Origin: Alkalibacillus silvisoli | GTDB lineage: Bacteria > Bacillota > Bacilli > Bacillales > Alkalibacillaceae | Reading direction: 5' to 3' | DNA: 64,000 bases | NCBI RefSeq assembly: GCF_039521975.1 | Contig: NZ_BAAACZ010000003.1 | Coordinates: 62,001-126,000 of the forward strand | Part shown: piece after piece, positions 24,699 through 33,633 of the stretch | Layout: each line of letters starts with the position of its first letter | Numbering within the stretch: position 1 is the first letter of the stretch | Made by a program: the position numbers and the translations under genes | Notes under the pieces: generated by a model | What the model saw: only the letters and a program-made list of their open reading frames with translations | What the model was told of the DNA's origin: nothing | Database searches by the model: none

Positions 24699-24775
24699 TG
24701 AGCGCTGATAAAATGATCCGCTCAGGAAACTGCTCACCTTACAAGGCAATCGAATATTCGTATTTCGGCAATACC
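24699..24775. repeat. Composite repeat, one CTGATAAAA unit plus conserved tail
   Basis: One 20-bp unit (TGAGCGCTGATAAAATGATC) is followed by the tail that begins CCGCTCAGGAAACTGCTCA and ends near TTTCGGCAATAC. The same tail follows the arrays at 32032, 41184 and 56239. The hairpin module is absent here. Confidence 0.75.
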
Positions 24776-24784
24776 TAATCCTTT

Positions 24785-24909
24785 TTAAATAAGCTCTGTT
24801 AAAGTTTTTTGATAAAAGGGATTTTGAGAAACGAAAGGCGATGACCCCGTAGGAGCTAACTTTGCGACGCCCGTATTCTGTTGTTCGTCTATAAAGGCTC
24901 GTTATACGG
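24785..24909. repeat. Possible truncated copy of the GCTCTGTTAAAG element
   Basis: It starts with AGCTCTGTTAAAGT, the same terminal sequence as the 417-bp element at 58849. It holds a short GC-richer part with GACCCCGTAGGAGC. No matching right end was found. It is probably a decayed copy; weak evidence. Confidence 0.4.
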
Positions 24910-25347
24910 TTAGTTTTCTTTATATCTCAATTCTTCTGGTTCGCTATAAGTTACATATGTGTTCGCAATAAGGTCATGAATGGCTCGCTTATCTTCACGA
25001 AAGACAACCATGAAGATACTGACAATAATCGCGATCCCAATTGTTAAGCCATAGATGAGATTACCAACAATCTCTCGCAACAACATAGTTCCTACACCGA
25101 CTTTACCGCCATCTACTCTAGAAATCCGAATGCCCATCGCCCGTTTACCTAGCGTATAACCATACCATAGGACAGGCAACAATACATAATAGATCGGACC
25201 TATGACCTCTAGGAACGTATATTCCTCCAAAAAGAACTGACCATATATTGTTGCGGTGAATAAACCAATGGTAATTGAGACAATTATTCCATCAACAAAT
25301 AAGGCCACTAACCTGATCCAAAATCCAGCTGGTGTATCTATATTCAT
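24910..25347 (-). CDS. RDD family membrane protein
   Basis: The 145-residue protein's N-terminal 'AGFWIRLVALFVDGIIVSI' contains the R-x-x-A-x-x-x-D signature of RDD proteins. Three or four helices follow, with 'YGYTLGKRAMGIRISRVDGGKVG' typical of the family before the second half. Some RDD proteins help sodium or compatible-solute exchange; here no partner is visible. GGAGGTG precedes the ATG. Confidence 0.85.
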   Translation of the reverse strand: MNIDTPAGFWIRLVALFVDGIIVSITIGLFTATIYGQFFLEEYTFLEVIGPIYYVLLPVLWYGYTLGKRAMGIRISRVDGGKVGVGTMLLREIVGNLIYGLTIGIAIIVSIFMVVFREDKRAIHDLIANTYVTYSEPEELRYKEN

Positions 25348-25483
25348 CTCTTACACCTCCAACATTTAACCCATTTCGAAATTTTAATATAGAAAATAAA
25401 ACTTTAACTAAATAAAGAAATAGATTCATAGGTTGTTAGTCTTATATAAATAAGGAATGTATCGCTATGACAGGTCGTGTTCT

Positions 25484-25520
25484 CCCCTCCAAATGACTGA
25501 TAAGGATCACCAGGAGGGGG
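25484..25520. other. GC-rich hairpin at the end of the Mrr-like gene
   Basis: A CCCCTCC / GGAGGGG stem with a long loop lies directly next to the Mrr-like stop codon. There is no T run on either side, so it may be a processing or stability element rather than a classical terminator. Confidence 0.35.
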
Positions 25521-26159
25521 TTACTGAAATTGTAACAGTTTTAGCGGCCGGTATGTTTGTCCACCTTCAGTTTCAGCAGTTACATCATCAATCAACTTTA
25601 TTAGACCTTGTCCATCTATTAATTTTAACTTTCGTGACTGTACGTTTTGGTCAAATTGTCCAGTTGTAATGAGAAAGCCAAAAGATGCATTAGATTTTTT
25701 AAGTGAATTCTCACATCGTTTAATGTCTTGTTTTGTAACGGTAATATGTTCACCATTTTGACAGGACACAACTGCAAAGAAATCGTCAATTGAAACAATT
25801 AAATCCTCACAAGGTTTTCCATCTGGTTCTGTTATGAAGGCATTATAGCCCATTTGAACAAATAGATCGCTAATAAACTGTTTAAACTCGAATTCTGGCA
25901 TTTGTTTTAAAGTATCTAGGTCTGCTCTTTTTTGTAAATATTGTCTACGATATTCAATCATTATAGCCCGTTTCCGGTTGTTTAATTTCGAGCGGGTAAT
26001 ATAGATTGTAACTAAGACAGCCGCTGTTGCAATCCAGGCAATGCCAGGGATTTCAAAAGTCCATTTCAACAAATCAAATGCTAAAGCAATTAAAAAAATG
26101 CTAATTAAGACCCAGATGAAAAGTGGGTCAGTATTTTTACTTTTAAGTCTTTTATTCAC
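25521..26159 (-). CDS. Membrane-anchored Mrr-like protein, probably catalytically inactive
   Basis: The 212-residue protein has two N-terminal helices (about 15-32 and 38-55), a basic linker and a C-terminal Mrr_cat-like domain: 'FEFKQFISDLFVQMGYNAFITEPDGKPCEDLIVSIDDFFAVVSCQNG' and 'ASFGFLITTGQFDQNVQSRKLKLIDGQGLIKLID'. The aspartate of the motif is kept (E-D-L-I), but the Q-x-K that normally follows (as in VQCKR) reads S-C-Q-N here, so two catalytic residues appear lost. I chose GTG 26159 because GAGGTG precedes it by six bases. Perhaps it binds DNA at the membrane. Confidence 0.7.
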   Translation of the reverse strand: MNKRLKSKNTDPLFIWVLISIFLIALAFDLLKWTFEIPGIAWIATAAVLVTIYITRSKLNNRKRAIMIEYRRQYLQKRADLDTLKQMPEFEFKQFISDLFVQMGYNAFITEPDGKPCEDLIVSIDDFFAVVSCQNGEHITVTKQDIKRCENSLKKSNASFGFLITTGQFDQNVQSRKLKLIDGQGLIKLIDDVTAETEGGQTYRPLKLLQFQ

Positions 26160-26268
26160 GCTCGTCACCTCATGGTTATTATGTCCAATTGAGATGGTGA
26201 TTACTCCTTAACCATATCGTTCAAAGACAAGTTACCACAAATCAAGCGTTATAGAAATAAATAAATGA

Positions 26269-26667
26269 TTACAGTTGATTAACAATTGATAATAGTTTTC
26301 GCCATGCTCCGACAGATACCATGACTTGATCATCAATAGGTTCCTTTTCAGAGAAATTTAAAGCGGTTTTTAACTTTTGACAGTAATAAATAAGATCATA
26401 ATGTTTACTGCACTTTAGTAAATCATGCATTTCATTTCTGGTTAACATATTTTTTTCGTTTAATTGTTCAAATTGACTTTTAGCTTGAAGTCCTTTTTCC
26501 TCGAGCTTATTAATCATGTTAACGACTTGAGCTTTAATATCTTCTGAATCTCTTGCTTGTTTGAGTAATTGTAGTGACAGTGTTTCTTGTTTTAATCCGT
26601 GCTCTTGACTTTCTGTAATTTGCTTTTTAATAAAGTTGTCGTTTTGATCCTTATAGGTCACACTCAT
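26269..26667 (-). CDS. Hypothetical helical protein
   Basis: The 132-residue soluble protein is strongly helical, with a Gln/Glu/Lys-rich central coiled coil (about 25-85) and a more compact end (CSKHYDLIYYCQKLKTALNF...AWRKLLSIVNQL). I chose ATG 26667, seven bases after GGAGG; the ATG two codons earlier is too close to that site. The family is unrecognised. It is divergent from the WYL regulator, with about 130 bases between. Confidence 0.55.
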   Translation of the reverse strand: MSVTYKDQNDNFIKKQITESQEHGLKQETLSLQLLKQARDSEDIKAQVVNMINKLEEKGLQAKSQFEQLNEKNMLTRNEMHDLLKCSKHYDLIYYCQKLKTALNFSEKEPIDDQVMVSVGAWRKLLSIVNQL

Positions 26668-26798
26668 TTTCATACCTCCAAGCTGATTTAGTGGTAATAT
26701 AACAAATTAAATGAGTCATATTTGACACAGTACGGTATTGCAATAACTAGTACATTTTTGTATGTTTGTTTTAAAAGTATGATGGAGGTGCGAAAGTT

Positions 26799-27803
26799 AT
26801 GCCGGAGTCAACAGAATGGTTATGGCGTACATATCAAATATTGCGTCAGACTGATTACGAGAAGCCGATACAAAATCATGAAATTAGAAAGAAACTTATG
26901 CAATATGGTGATCCGCCCGGACGTAAGACAATTGGTAATTATATTAAGGATTTAATTGAATTATCGGATAAAGACTTAATAATTGAGGAGATCGTAGAGC
27001 ATGAAGAGAAGCGGCATTCTTATTATGTCAATCATAGCTTCTTAGATTCAGAAGTTAAACTGTTAGCTGATGCCATTGCATCCTCGAGCTTTATTTATCC
27101 GCAACATAGACAGGACCTTTTAAGAAAATTGGGGGTTCTTTACAATGGTAATGAAGACTCAATCAAACGTTTGATTGAAAATATTCATTTTTATAAAGAA
27201 GAACGTAAAGATTATAATTTTCAAATGTTTACGAACATCGAGCAGTTACGCGATGCGATTGAAGAGGGGAAGAAAGTTCAGTTTACCTATTTGGCATATG
27301 ATTCTAGTAAGAAGTTGATTCCATATAAAGAAAATAATGATGGCATTAAAGTTGTTAACCCTTATAAAATCGTTTGGAGTTTAAGTCATTATTATTTATT
27401 TTGCACGAATACAGAAGGGGAGGACAAAGAGCGATTTTTAAGGGTTGATCGAATGAAAGATATTCAATTGTTAGATGAACCCTGCGACCCAATTGAAGGG
27501 GGAGAGTCAACTCAAGATTATATTGAGAAACAAGTTTTTATGTTTGGTGGTGAAAATGAAGAAGTCGAATTCCGTTGTGAAAACCATATCGCTAACCAAG
27601 TTGTCGATTTCTTTGGCGATCGTGCGGAATTACGCAAGATTGATGACAACCATTTTGATGTATTGGTGCAGACCTCACAACGAAATATTCGTTATTGGTT
27701 ATTACAATACATCACCTCAGTCAGCCACATTAGACCGGAAACGTTACGCCAACAAATTTTAAAAGATTTAAGAGAAGCATTGGAACGAAACGCAGAACAG
27801 TAG
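26799..27803 (+). CDS. WYL-domain transcriptional regulator
   Basis: This encodes 334 residues. A winged-helix region (about 5-75: 'LWRTYQILRQTDYEKPIQNHEIRKKLMQYGD..GRKTIGNYIKDLIEL') is followed by a WYL domain (about 145-225), where the usual W-Y-L motif reads 'VVNPYKIVWSLSHYYLFCTN', and a C-terminal WCX-like part. WYL proteins sense nucleotides or stress and often regulate defence or DNA-damage genes. The coding sequence contains one copy of the 20-bp palindrome (27159-27178). GGAGGTG is nine bases upstream of the ATG. Confidence 0.85.
   Translation: MPESTEWLWRTYQILRQTDYEKPIQNHEIRKKLMQYGDPPGRKTIGNYIKDLIELSDKDLIIEEIVEHEEKRHSYYVNHSFLDSEVKLLADAIASSSFIYPQHRQDLLRKLGVLYNGNEDSIKRLIENIHFYKEERKDYNFQMFTNIEQLRDAIEEGKKVQFTYLAYDSSKKLIPYKENNDGIKVVNPYKIVWSLSHYYLFCTNTEGEDKERFLRVDRMKDIQLLDEPCDPIEGGESTQDYIEKQVFMFGGENEEVEFRCENHIANQVVDFFGDRAELRKIDDNHFDVLVQTSQRNIRYWLLQYITSVSHIRPETLRQQILKDLREALERNAEQ
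27159..27178. promoter_or_regulatory. Perfect palindrome around AATCAAACGTTTGATT, copy 3 (inside a gene)
   Basis: A 20-bp perfect palindrome lies inside the WYL regulator gene and encodes S-I-K-R-L-I-E. Being inside a coding region, it cannot be explained as a classical promoter operator for this gene. Confidence 0.55.
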
Positions 27804-27809
27804 ATGGTG

Positions 27810-27969
27810 TGAGCGCTGATAAAATCGACTGAACGCTGATAAAAGTGCGTGAACGCTGATAAAAGTTGCTGAGCGCTGATAAAAGAGCCCGAACGCTGAT
27901 AAAATCGACTGATCGCTGATAAAAGAGCTCGAACACTGATAAAATCTCACGAATGCTGATATATCAACG
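27810..27969. repeat. 20-bp tandem array, CTGATAAAA type, 8 copies
   Basis: Eight units of exactly 20 bp follow one another. The consensus is YGARCGCTGATAAAA plus five variable bases. The variable ends come in only a few types (TCGAC, GTGCG, GAGCC/GAGCT). It is the longest pure array of this family in the window and lies between two converging genes, without hairpin or tail modules. Confidence 0.9.
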
Positions 27970-27992
27970 CAATGTCCAAAAAAGCCTAGCTT

Positions 27993-28226
27993 TTATTTCG
28001 TACTTATTGTCACTCCATGGCTAGACAACCATTTATTGACGAGTTTATAGCTTAGAAAACTAATTAAACCACCTACAATCAGAGGGACCCAGGTTATTTC
28101 AAAGTTTAGAAAAAATCCTTCTCCCGTCTGAAAGTTAAATACGATTGCGGCCGAGCTTATGAAATAAAAAACGAGTAATGTCAAAAAGAAGCTGATTACT
28201 GATATAATATAAGGCAGTGTTCTCAT
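27993..28226 (-). CDS. Small two-helix membrane protein
   Basis: The 77-residue protein has helices at about 5-30 and 45-62, with a charged end (KLVNKWLSSHG). AAGGAGG precedes the ATG. The family is unrecognised. It is divergent from the small membrane gene at 28346. Confidence 0.6.
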   Translation of the reverse strand: MRTLPYIISVISFFLTLLVFYFISSAAIVFNFQTGEGFFLNFEITWVPLIVGGLISFLSYKLVNKWLSSHGVTISTK

Positions 28227-28345
28227 TTAAGCCAACCTCCTTCTTTAAGAGTTAAACCACTATAAAGTAGGATATTTTCTTTTCAAATGTTTATAAAAAA
28301 TAGTAGAATAAGCTTTGTAAGAAATGATGCTCAGGAGTGTTAAAA

Positions 28346-28582
28346 ATGCTAGTTCGAGTAAATTTTATGTTATCTATTGCGGTGTTCATGCTGATCTTGC
28401 TGAATTATTTTACCAACCTTAATACATCACCATTATTTATAACCTCGTTAATTGGTGTGGTAGTTTTACTTATTGGTGTTGAAAACATTAGAACAGGTTC
28501 TAAGTTTAACGGAATTTCTTTTATGGTTGGAGCAGGTCTATTATTTCTAGTCTCTATTTTAGGGTTACTTGGTGTAGTTTAA
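28346..28582 (+). CDS. Small membrane protein
   Basis: This encodes 78 residues, almost entirely hydrophobic in three segments (about 3-22, 27-46 and 53-76). I chose ATG 28346, eight bases after AGGAG; the upstream GTG 28337 lies inside that site. It is unrecognised. Confidence 0.6.
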   Translation: MLVRVNFMLSIAVFMLILLNYFTNLNTSPLFITSLIGVVVLLIGVENIRTGSKFNGISFMVGAGLLFLVSILGLLGVV

Positions 28583-28584
28583 AG

Positions 28585-28911
28585 TTAGCGTTCAAAATAA
28601 AGATGATAGTGATTTCGACAATGAATGTTAAAAGAAGCGTGACATTTAAAACAAGCGGTTGGGTGGTTCATGTATTCATCAATGGTTAGTTCGCTGCCGC
28701 ATGAACCACACAAAATCGCCTGTATATTCCGCTCATCTATTCTCCATCTTTCTACTGGATGATTGGTATTTTCATCATGACATTTATAACAAGGATAGTA
28801 CGTGTTACAACATTTGAATTTAATAGCTACGCGATCAACTTCACTATGGTAATGATTACACCTAGTCTCCTCATCAATACTTCCAATGACTAATTTTCTG
28901 TGAGGGTGCAT
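28585..28911 (-). CDS. CHY zinc-finger protein
   Basis: The 108-residue protein carries the full CHY pattern: 'TRCNHYHSEVDRVAIKFKCCNTYYPCYKCHDE', then 'ILCGSCGSELTIDEYMN', 'ACFKCHASFN' and 'CRNHYHLYFER'. At least ten Cys/His are placed to bind three zinc ions. The eukaryotic version is part of ubiquitin ligases; the bacterial stand-alone form has no settled role. It starts in a TAATG overlap with the upstream gene, so the two are coupled. Confidence 0.88.
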   Translation of the reverse strand: MHPHRKLVIGSIDEETRCNHYHSEVDRVAIKFKCCNTYYPCYKCHDENTNHPVERWRIDERNIQAILCGSCGSELTIDEYMNHPTACFKCHASFNIHCRNHYHLYFER

Positions 28912-29201
28912 TAAGTTGCCTCCTTATTTTTCTTTTTTAACTTGAAAGAAGCAAATAAGATCATTCCAATCCCCGCCAAGCTGAATAATAGACTGATGTA
29001 AAAGATGAAAGTCATACCTACCTCAATAACTGCTAAAACAGCTGTTACTAACATGACAAACGTGAAAAAAGTAGATGATTGTAATTCTCTAAGTGCACGG
29101 TTTGGTTCTTTCCCCTTAACTCGGTCGATGATCACGATGATTAAAAACATAACTATTCCAATCGCCATCATCGTCGTCCACACATTGCTGATTAACTCCA
29201 T
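28911..29201 (-). CDS. Three-helix membrane protein
   Basis: The 96-residue protein has helices at about 8-25, 45-65 and 68-88 and a Lys-rich end (KLKKKNKEAT). It is unrecognised. It shares one base with the start of the CHY zinc-finger gene and so is probably the first gene of that pair. Confidence 0.6.
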   Translation of the reverse strand: MELISNVWTTMMAIGIVMFLIIVIIDRVKGKEPNRALRELQSSTFFTFVMLVTAVLAVIEVGMTFIFYISLLFSLAGIGMILFASFKLKKKNKEAT

Positions 29202-29369
29202 TATGAATCCCCCTTACTTATTTACTAATTTAACATAATAAGCCTTTGATTAGGGAAGAAACAGTGAACTTGTGAGTATTTTGATAGAGGGATTGTTTCA
29301 CTTTAGCCACATATGATTTATAATAGTAAGAAATATTTAATTATTTAAATAATTAAAGGAGTTGTGATT

Positions 29370-31169
29370 ATGATTAAGTTTCCAAAGCCGACTGTTGAGC
29401 AGTTCTTTCGGTCGTATGTGATTTCAAATTTTACAGTTAGTCCGAATGAAGACCAGTTGTTGTTTAGTTCGAATTTAAATGGGACGATGAATGTTTGGGC
29501 GATGAATTTACCAGATCAATATCCATATTTATTCGCACATCAGGATGAATCGAGTGATTTCTTAAAATTCGATCCTGAAGGGCGTTATGTCCTAGCAGGG
29601 TTCGACCGTAATGGTGATGAGAATTATCAGATTTATGCTATTGCGCCTGAGGGTGGTTTACCGCAACCATTAGTAACAGGAGATTCAGAGGAAAAATACT
29701 TTTATGCTCACTTATCTGAGGATGGGGAACGGTTATACTATGGTACGTCTAAGGGTAATCCAAGGTTCATAAACACACATGTGCGTCATTTAAAAACGGG
29801 TGACGATGAGTTAATACAGGAGGGTGAGCAAGGGGCAACCCTTCTGACTGCTGTCTCTGAAGATGAGAAGTCTTTTGTGTTCTCTACCATTTTAGCAAAT
29901 ACATATACATTATCCTTCGTAAAGACTGAAGATGGTGTTTATGATTTAACACCTGATCGTGAACAAGTTCATGTTAGTGGTGGAGCGACTTTTGTTGATA
30001 GTACGATTTATTTCATGACTAATTATGATAGCGAGTTTAGTTATCTAGCAAAGTTCGACCTTGAAGAGAAAGAGTTTAAGAAGGTGCTAGACTTTGAAGA
30101 TGAAAGTGTGAAGACCCTTAAGTATGACAAGCAACGAGAACAGTTTTATATAGTGACAGAAAAAGGTGTAAAGGACTTTTTCTATCGTTATGATGTTAAA
30201 AATGGCACGCTTGAAAACATTGATGCCCCAGTCGACGTTATTGAAAAGATTCAAGTGGCTAAGTCTGGCAATGTCTATATTTTAGGGCGTAGTGCTGTAA
30301 TTCCTCATAATATTTTTAAGTACAATGAATCAGGATGGAAGCAGTTAACGGCGAACCAAGTCTTAGGTGTAAGTCCAGAAGATATGGTTGACCCAGAGGT
30401 TGTAACGTATGAATCATTTGATGGTATGGAGATTGAAGCGTTATTATTTCGTGCAAAGCCAGAGAATGATAATGGTTATACAGTCTTTTGGCCACATGGA
30501 GGCCCTCAAGCAGCTGAGCGCAAATTTTACCGGGCTATGTTCCAATGCTTGTTGAATAGAGGCTATACGATCTTCTGTCCGAACTTCCGAGGAAGTACAG
30601 GCTATGGTTCTTCATTTGTCAAAATGGTTGAACAAGACTGGGGAGAGGGGCCACGACTTGATAACATTCATGCTATTGAATGGTTATTCGACCAAGGAAT
30701 CTCAAGCTCTGAGAAGCTATTCTTAGTTGGAGGTAGTTATGGTGGTTACATGGCACTGTTGCTTCATGGACGCCATCCAGAGTATTTTAAAGCAGTTGTT
30801 GATATATTTGGTGTATCTAACCTGTTCACATTCGTTAATTCTGTACCAGAACACTGGAAACCAATTATGAAGCGTTGGTTAGGGGATCCTGAAGAAGACA
30901 AAGAGCGCTTTGAAAAGGACTCACCTGTGACTTACTTAGATGGTATGAAGAAGCCAATGCTCGTCATTCAAGGAGCTAAAGATCCACGTGTCGTAAAGGA
31001 AGAATCTGATCAAATTGTAGATAAGTTACGTCATGCAGGCCGTGATGTCGAATATCTTGTGTTAGATGATGAGGGGCACGGTTTTTCTAAAAAAGAAAAC
31101 GAAATTAATGTGTATCAAACCATGCTAGACTTTCTTGAGAAACATCAAAAGGTTAGTCAGAAAGTTTAA
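29370..31169 (+). CDS. S9 family prolyl oligopeptidase-type serine peptidase
   Basis: This encodes 599 residues from ATG 29370 (AAAGGAG eight bases upstream). The N-terminal about 330 residues form a beta-propeller (repeated 'WVMNL...LF..', 'Y...T.kG..'). The C-terminal alpha/beta hydrolase domain has S456 in 'GGSYGGYMALL', an Asp in 'QGAKDPRV' and the His in 'DEGHGFSK'. It has no signal peptide, so it is a cytoplasmic peptidase that trims short peptides. It is followed 20 bases later by the ywaF-like gene. Confidence 0.9.
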   Translation: MIKFPKPTVEQFFRSYVISNFTVSPNEDQLLFSSNLNGTMNVWAMNLPDQYPYLFAHQDESSDFLKFDPEGRYVLAGFDRNGDENYQIYAIAPEGGLPQPLVTGDSEEKYFYAHLSEDGERLYYGTSKGNPRFINTHVRHLKTGDDELIQEGEQGATLLTAVSEDEKSFVFSTILANTYTLSFVKTEDGVYDLTPDREQVHVSGGATFVDSTIYFMTNYDSEFSYLAKFDLEEKEFKKVLDFEDESVKTLKYDKQREQFYIVTEKGVKDFFYRYDVKNGTLENIDAPVDVIEKIQVAKSGNVYILGRSAVIPHNIFKYNESGWKQLTANQVLGVSPEDMVDPEVVTYESFDGMEIEALLFRAKPENDNGYTVFWPHGGPQAAERKFYRAMFQCLLNRGYTIFCPNFRGSTGYGSSFVKMVEQDWGEGPRLDNIHAIEWLFDQGISSSEKLFLVGGSYGGYMALLLHGRHPEYFKAVVDIFGVSNLFTFVNSVPEHWKPIMKRWLGDPEEDKERFEKDSPVTYLDGMKKPMLVIQGAKDPRVVKEESDQIVDKLRHAGRDVEYLVLDDEGHGFSKKENEINVYQTMLDFLEKHQKVSQKV

Positions 31170-31189
31170 ATACGAAAGGAGTCATCATA

Positions 31190-31906
31190 ATGTGGGGATT
31201 AGTCGGGTTTGATCGAGCTGAATACCCGTTTGAGCTGTTTGGAGCACCTCACATCGTGATGCTCCTTTTTACTTTTGTCGTAGCTGGTTATTTGTATGTT
31301 TACCGAAAACATATAAGGGAGAAGTATTCAAAAGCCTGGACTTATAGCTTAATAACTCTATTAATCTTAGGGGAAATTACTTTTCATTTATGGTATTTGG
31401 TACATGGTGAGTGGCGTTTAGCCGTTAATTTGCCACTACAGCTTAGTTCGATTTCCATGTACTTATGTGCTTTGATGTTACTGACTAAAGACTACCGGCT
31501 ATTTGAGGTGACTTTCTTTGTTAGTATGACGGGTGCTTTTATCGCAATGGTGACACCCGAATTATTTTTTGGTTACCCGCATATGCGGTTTTTTCAATTT
31601 TTTATTTCACATATGGCGATCGTAATCGCTTGTTTATACATGCTTTGGGTTGAGCAGTTTAAGCCGACTTTTAAATCAGTTGGCCGTGCGTTTGTCGCTC
31701 TTAATGTTATTGCTTTTGTCGTATGGAACGTTAATAATTTATTAGGATCTAACTATATGTTTTTAAATGGAAAGCCAGCCAGTGCGACGTTTTTAGACTA
31801 TCTTGGGCCTTATCCGTGGTATATTTTATCATTAGAGGTTATCGCACTTGGTTTATTTGTCATTATTTATGGGTTAGTGACTGGGTTTGGTCGTCTGAGT
31901 CGGTAG
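31190..31906 (+). CDS. ywaF: TIGR02206 family integral membrane protein (YwaF-like)
   Basis: The 238-residue protein has six helices. Typical family features are 'HLWYLVHGEWRLAVNLPLQLSSISMYLCALMLLT' and 'NVNNLLGSNYMFLNGKPASATFLDYLGPYPWYI'. The function is unknown. AAAGGAG precedes the ATG. It probably shares a transcript with the S9 peptidase. Confidence 0.88.
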   Translation: MWGLVGFDRAEYPFELFGAPHIVMLLFTFVVAGYLYVYRKHIREKYSKAWTYSLITLLILGEITFHLWYLVHGEWRLAVNLPLQLSSISMYLCALMLLTKDYRLFEVTFFVSMTGAFIAMVTPELFFGYPHMRFFQFFISHMAIVIACLYMLWVEQFKPTFKSVGRAFVALNVIAFVVWNVNNLLGSNYMFLNGKPASATFLDYLGPYPWYILSLEVIALGLFVIIYGLVTGFGRLSR

Positions 31907-31933
31907 GAATTAAGATATTGTGAGCGTTGACCC

Positions 31934-32090
31934 TGAGCGCTGATAAACTATATTAAACGCTGATAAAAAGTCTCGAGCGCTGATAAACTAGCTTGAACGC
32001 TGATAAAAAAGTCCCGAACGCTGATAAACTCATCCGCTCGGGTAACTACTCATATTATATAAGGCATCAAATGTTCGTAATATAACATCT
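31934..32090. repeat. Composite repeat: five CTGATAAA units plus conserved tail
   Basis: Five 20-21 bp units (31934-32033) are followed by the tail CCGCTCGGGTAACTACTCAT and then TTATATAAGGCATCAAATG and TTCGTAATATAAC. The hairpin module is missing. It lies between two convergent transcription units. Confidence 0.85.
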
Positions 32091-32123
32091 CTTCAATCCC
32101 TTTATTTCAACTTCCTTCCCTAA

Positions 32124-32630
32124 TCATAAATCAAATACATAAGCTCTGACATTAACACCATCATCAGCAGGTTGAAAGTCGTGTTCAGGAACACGTCTAA
32201 AGCCAAATTGTTCATACAACTGAATGGCTGATGTCATAAATTCACCTGTGTGTAACCCGAGTTTAGTGTGGCTTTGTTGTTTCGTTCGTTTAATGCACTC
32301 GTCTACTAAAGTTTTTCCAACCCCTTTCCCCCGACCATCAGGGGTTACAGCAAGCATGCGTAATTCCGGATAGTCTAACGCGTCGATCCATTCATAGGCA
32401 TCTGTCTTAGCTGGGAATAGGACGACACTTCCGACAATATCGTCGTTGAATTCAGCTACAATCAGTTCGACGCCTTCTTTTGTATCACTTTCTTGTGATA
32501 GTGTTCCTTTTAATGCTTGCCAGTGGCTTTCAGATAAAACGTTAGTATATTCTTGATAGGCTTCAATACGTTGCTTTCGTATTAGTGGTATTTCTTCAAG
32601 TGTTGCATTTCGAATGGTTAAAGTATTCAT
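32124..32630 (-). CDS. GNAT family N-acetyltransferase
   Basis: The 168-residue protein has 'YPELRMLAVTPDGRGKGVGKTLVDECI' carrying the acetyl-CoA loop (R-G-K-G-V-G), followed by 'LGLHTGEFMTSAIQLYEQFGFRRVPEHDF'. The substrate is unknown. I chose ATG 32630 because AAGGAG is seven bases upstream; this leaves the gene one base after the reductase stop, so the two are one operon. Confidence 0.88.
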   Translation of the reverse strand: MNTLTIRNATLEEIPLIRKQRIEAYQEYTNVLSESHWQALKGTLSQESDTKEGVELIVAEFNDDIVGSVVLFPAKTDAYEWIDALDYPELRMLAVTPDGRGKGVGKTLVDECIKRTKQQSHTKLGLHTGEFMTSAIQLYEQFGFRRVPEHDFQPADDGVNVRAYVFDL

Positions 32631-32631
32631 A

Positions 32632-33633
32632 TCATGACTCCTTATCAAATAGAAATTTCTTTTCAGATTGGCTTAAGCTTTCACGTCCGTGTGCTTGATC
32701 CCAACCGGTTAAATCTGGCCCTTTTGGTAAAATGGACGGTTTTGACTGCACAGGGTTAATTGTAATTGATAAGTGGTAATGTTTTTTGATGGCTTCAAAG
32801 TCAGTTGTATCGCTGAAACCTGTACTTTGATATAAATCACGAACATACCCCCATAAATTTGGGTATTCGCGAATTAAATGTTTGTTTGTGTTGAATGCGG
32901 TGTAATAAGCTGCATCAAATCGAACGAGCGTCGTGTATAAACGTATGTCTGAATCAGTTATATAATCACCAAATAAAAAGCGTTTTTGTTCAAGTCGTTG
33001 CTCTAGCTGTTCAATTCGAGCAAATAAAGTGTCAAAAGCTGATTCATAAGTGTGTTTTGAATGAGCAAACCCACACTTATAAACACCATTGTTAACATCG
33101 TGAAAAAGAATATCATTTAGTTCATCAATGTCTTTTCGCAAATGGTCTGGATAAAGATTAGGTGCACCTTCTTTATGGTAAGGCGCCCATACAGTCTCAA
33201 AGCTATTAGTTAGTGTGAAATAATCGTTATTGACAACCTTCTTAGTTGTCACATCAACCATCGCTGGAACAGTCGGTCTTCCAGTATAACTTGCCTCAGC
33301 ATTTAAGTACAATTCACTTATGTAACGTACTTTTAAGACGGGGTCTAAATGCTGTTCATCTAAAGAAAACTCCCAATCCACTCGATCAATTTGAGGGCGT
33401 ATTGGACTTGCAGTACCTAAGCTGATGGCTTGATCAAGTCCGAGTATCTTCCGGACGATGACAGCGCGATGAGCCCATGGGCATGCAGGTGAGGATAATA
33501 GACGATAGCGACCAGGTTCGATAGGTAGACAGCCTTCTTGATTTCCAAATGGAGTCGTAAAGCGGTTCGTCTGTCTTTTGAATGAACCATCAGAAGATAT
33601 TTCTTTAGGGTTATTTAATGGCATTTCTTTCAT
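32632..33633 (-). CDS. Glutathionyl-hydroquinone reductase (Xi-class GST)
   Basis: This encodes 333 residues. The C51-P-W-A-H-R motif with the preceding 'RYRLLSSPA' is the signature of glutathionyl-hydroquinone reductases. The helical C-terminal half includes 'LFGDYITDSDIRLYTTLVRFDAAYYTAFNTN', also conserved. The enzyme reduces glutathionyl-hydroquinones. Many Bacillaceae lack glutathione and use bacillithiol, so the true thiol is uncertain. Confidence 0.9.
   Translation of the reverse strand: MKEMPLNNPKEISSDGSFKRQTNRFTTPFGNQEGCLPIEPGRYRLLSSPACPWAHRAVIVRKILGLDQAISLGTASPIRPQIDRVDWEFSLDEQHLDPVLKVRYISELYLNAEASYTGRPTVPAMVDVTTKKVVNNDYFTLTNSFETVWAPYHKEGAPNLYPDHLRKDIDELNDILFHDVNNGVYKCGFAHSKHTYESAFDTLFARIEQLEQRLEQKRFLFGDYITDSDIRLYTTLVRFDAAYYTAFNTNKHLIREYPNLWGYVRDLYQSTGFSDTTDFEAIKKHYHLSITINPVQSKPSILPKGPDLTGWDQAHGRESLSQSEKKFLFDKES

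Noticed and set aside
27730..27950. Minus-strand ORFs with repeated FYQRS..ISV..LLSA pieces
   Set aside because: They are simple translations of the CTGATAAAA array. Comparable peptides appear at 41025-41213, where the same DNA repeat occurs.
27810..27969. CRISPR array
   Set aside because: Units follow each other without unique spacers of 30 bases or so, and no cas genes are present.
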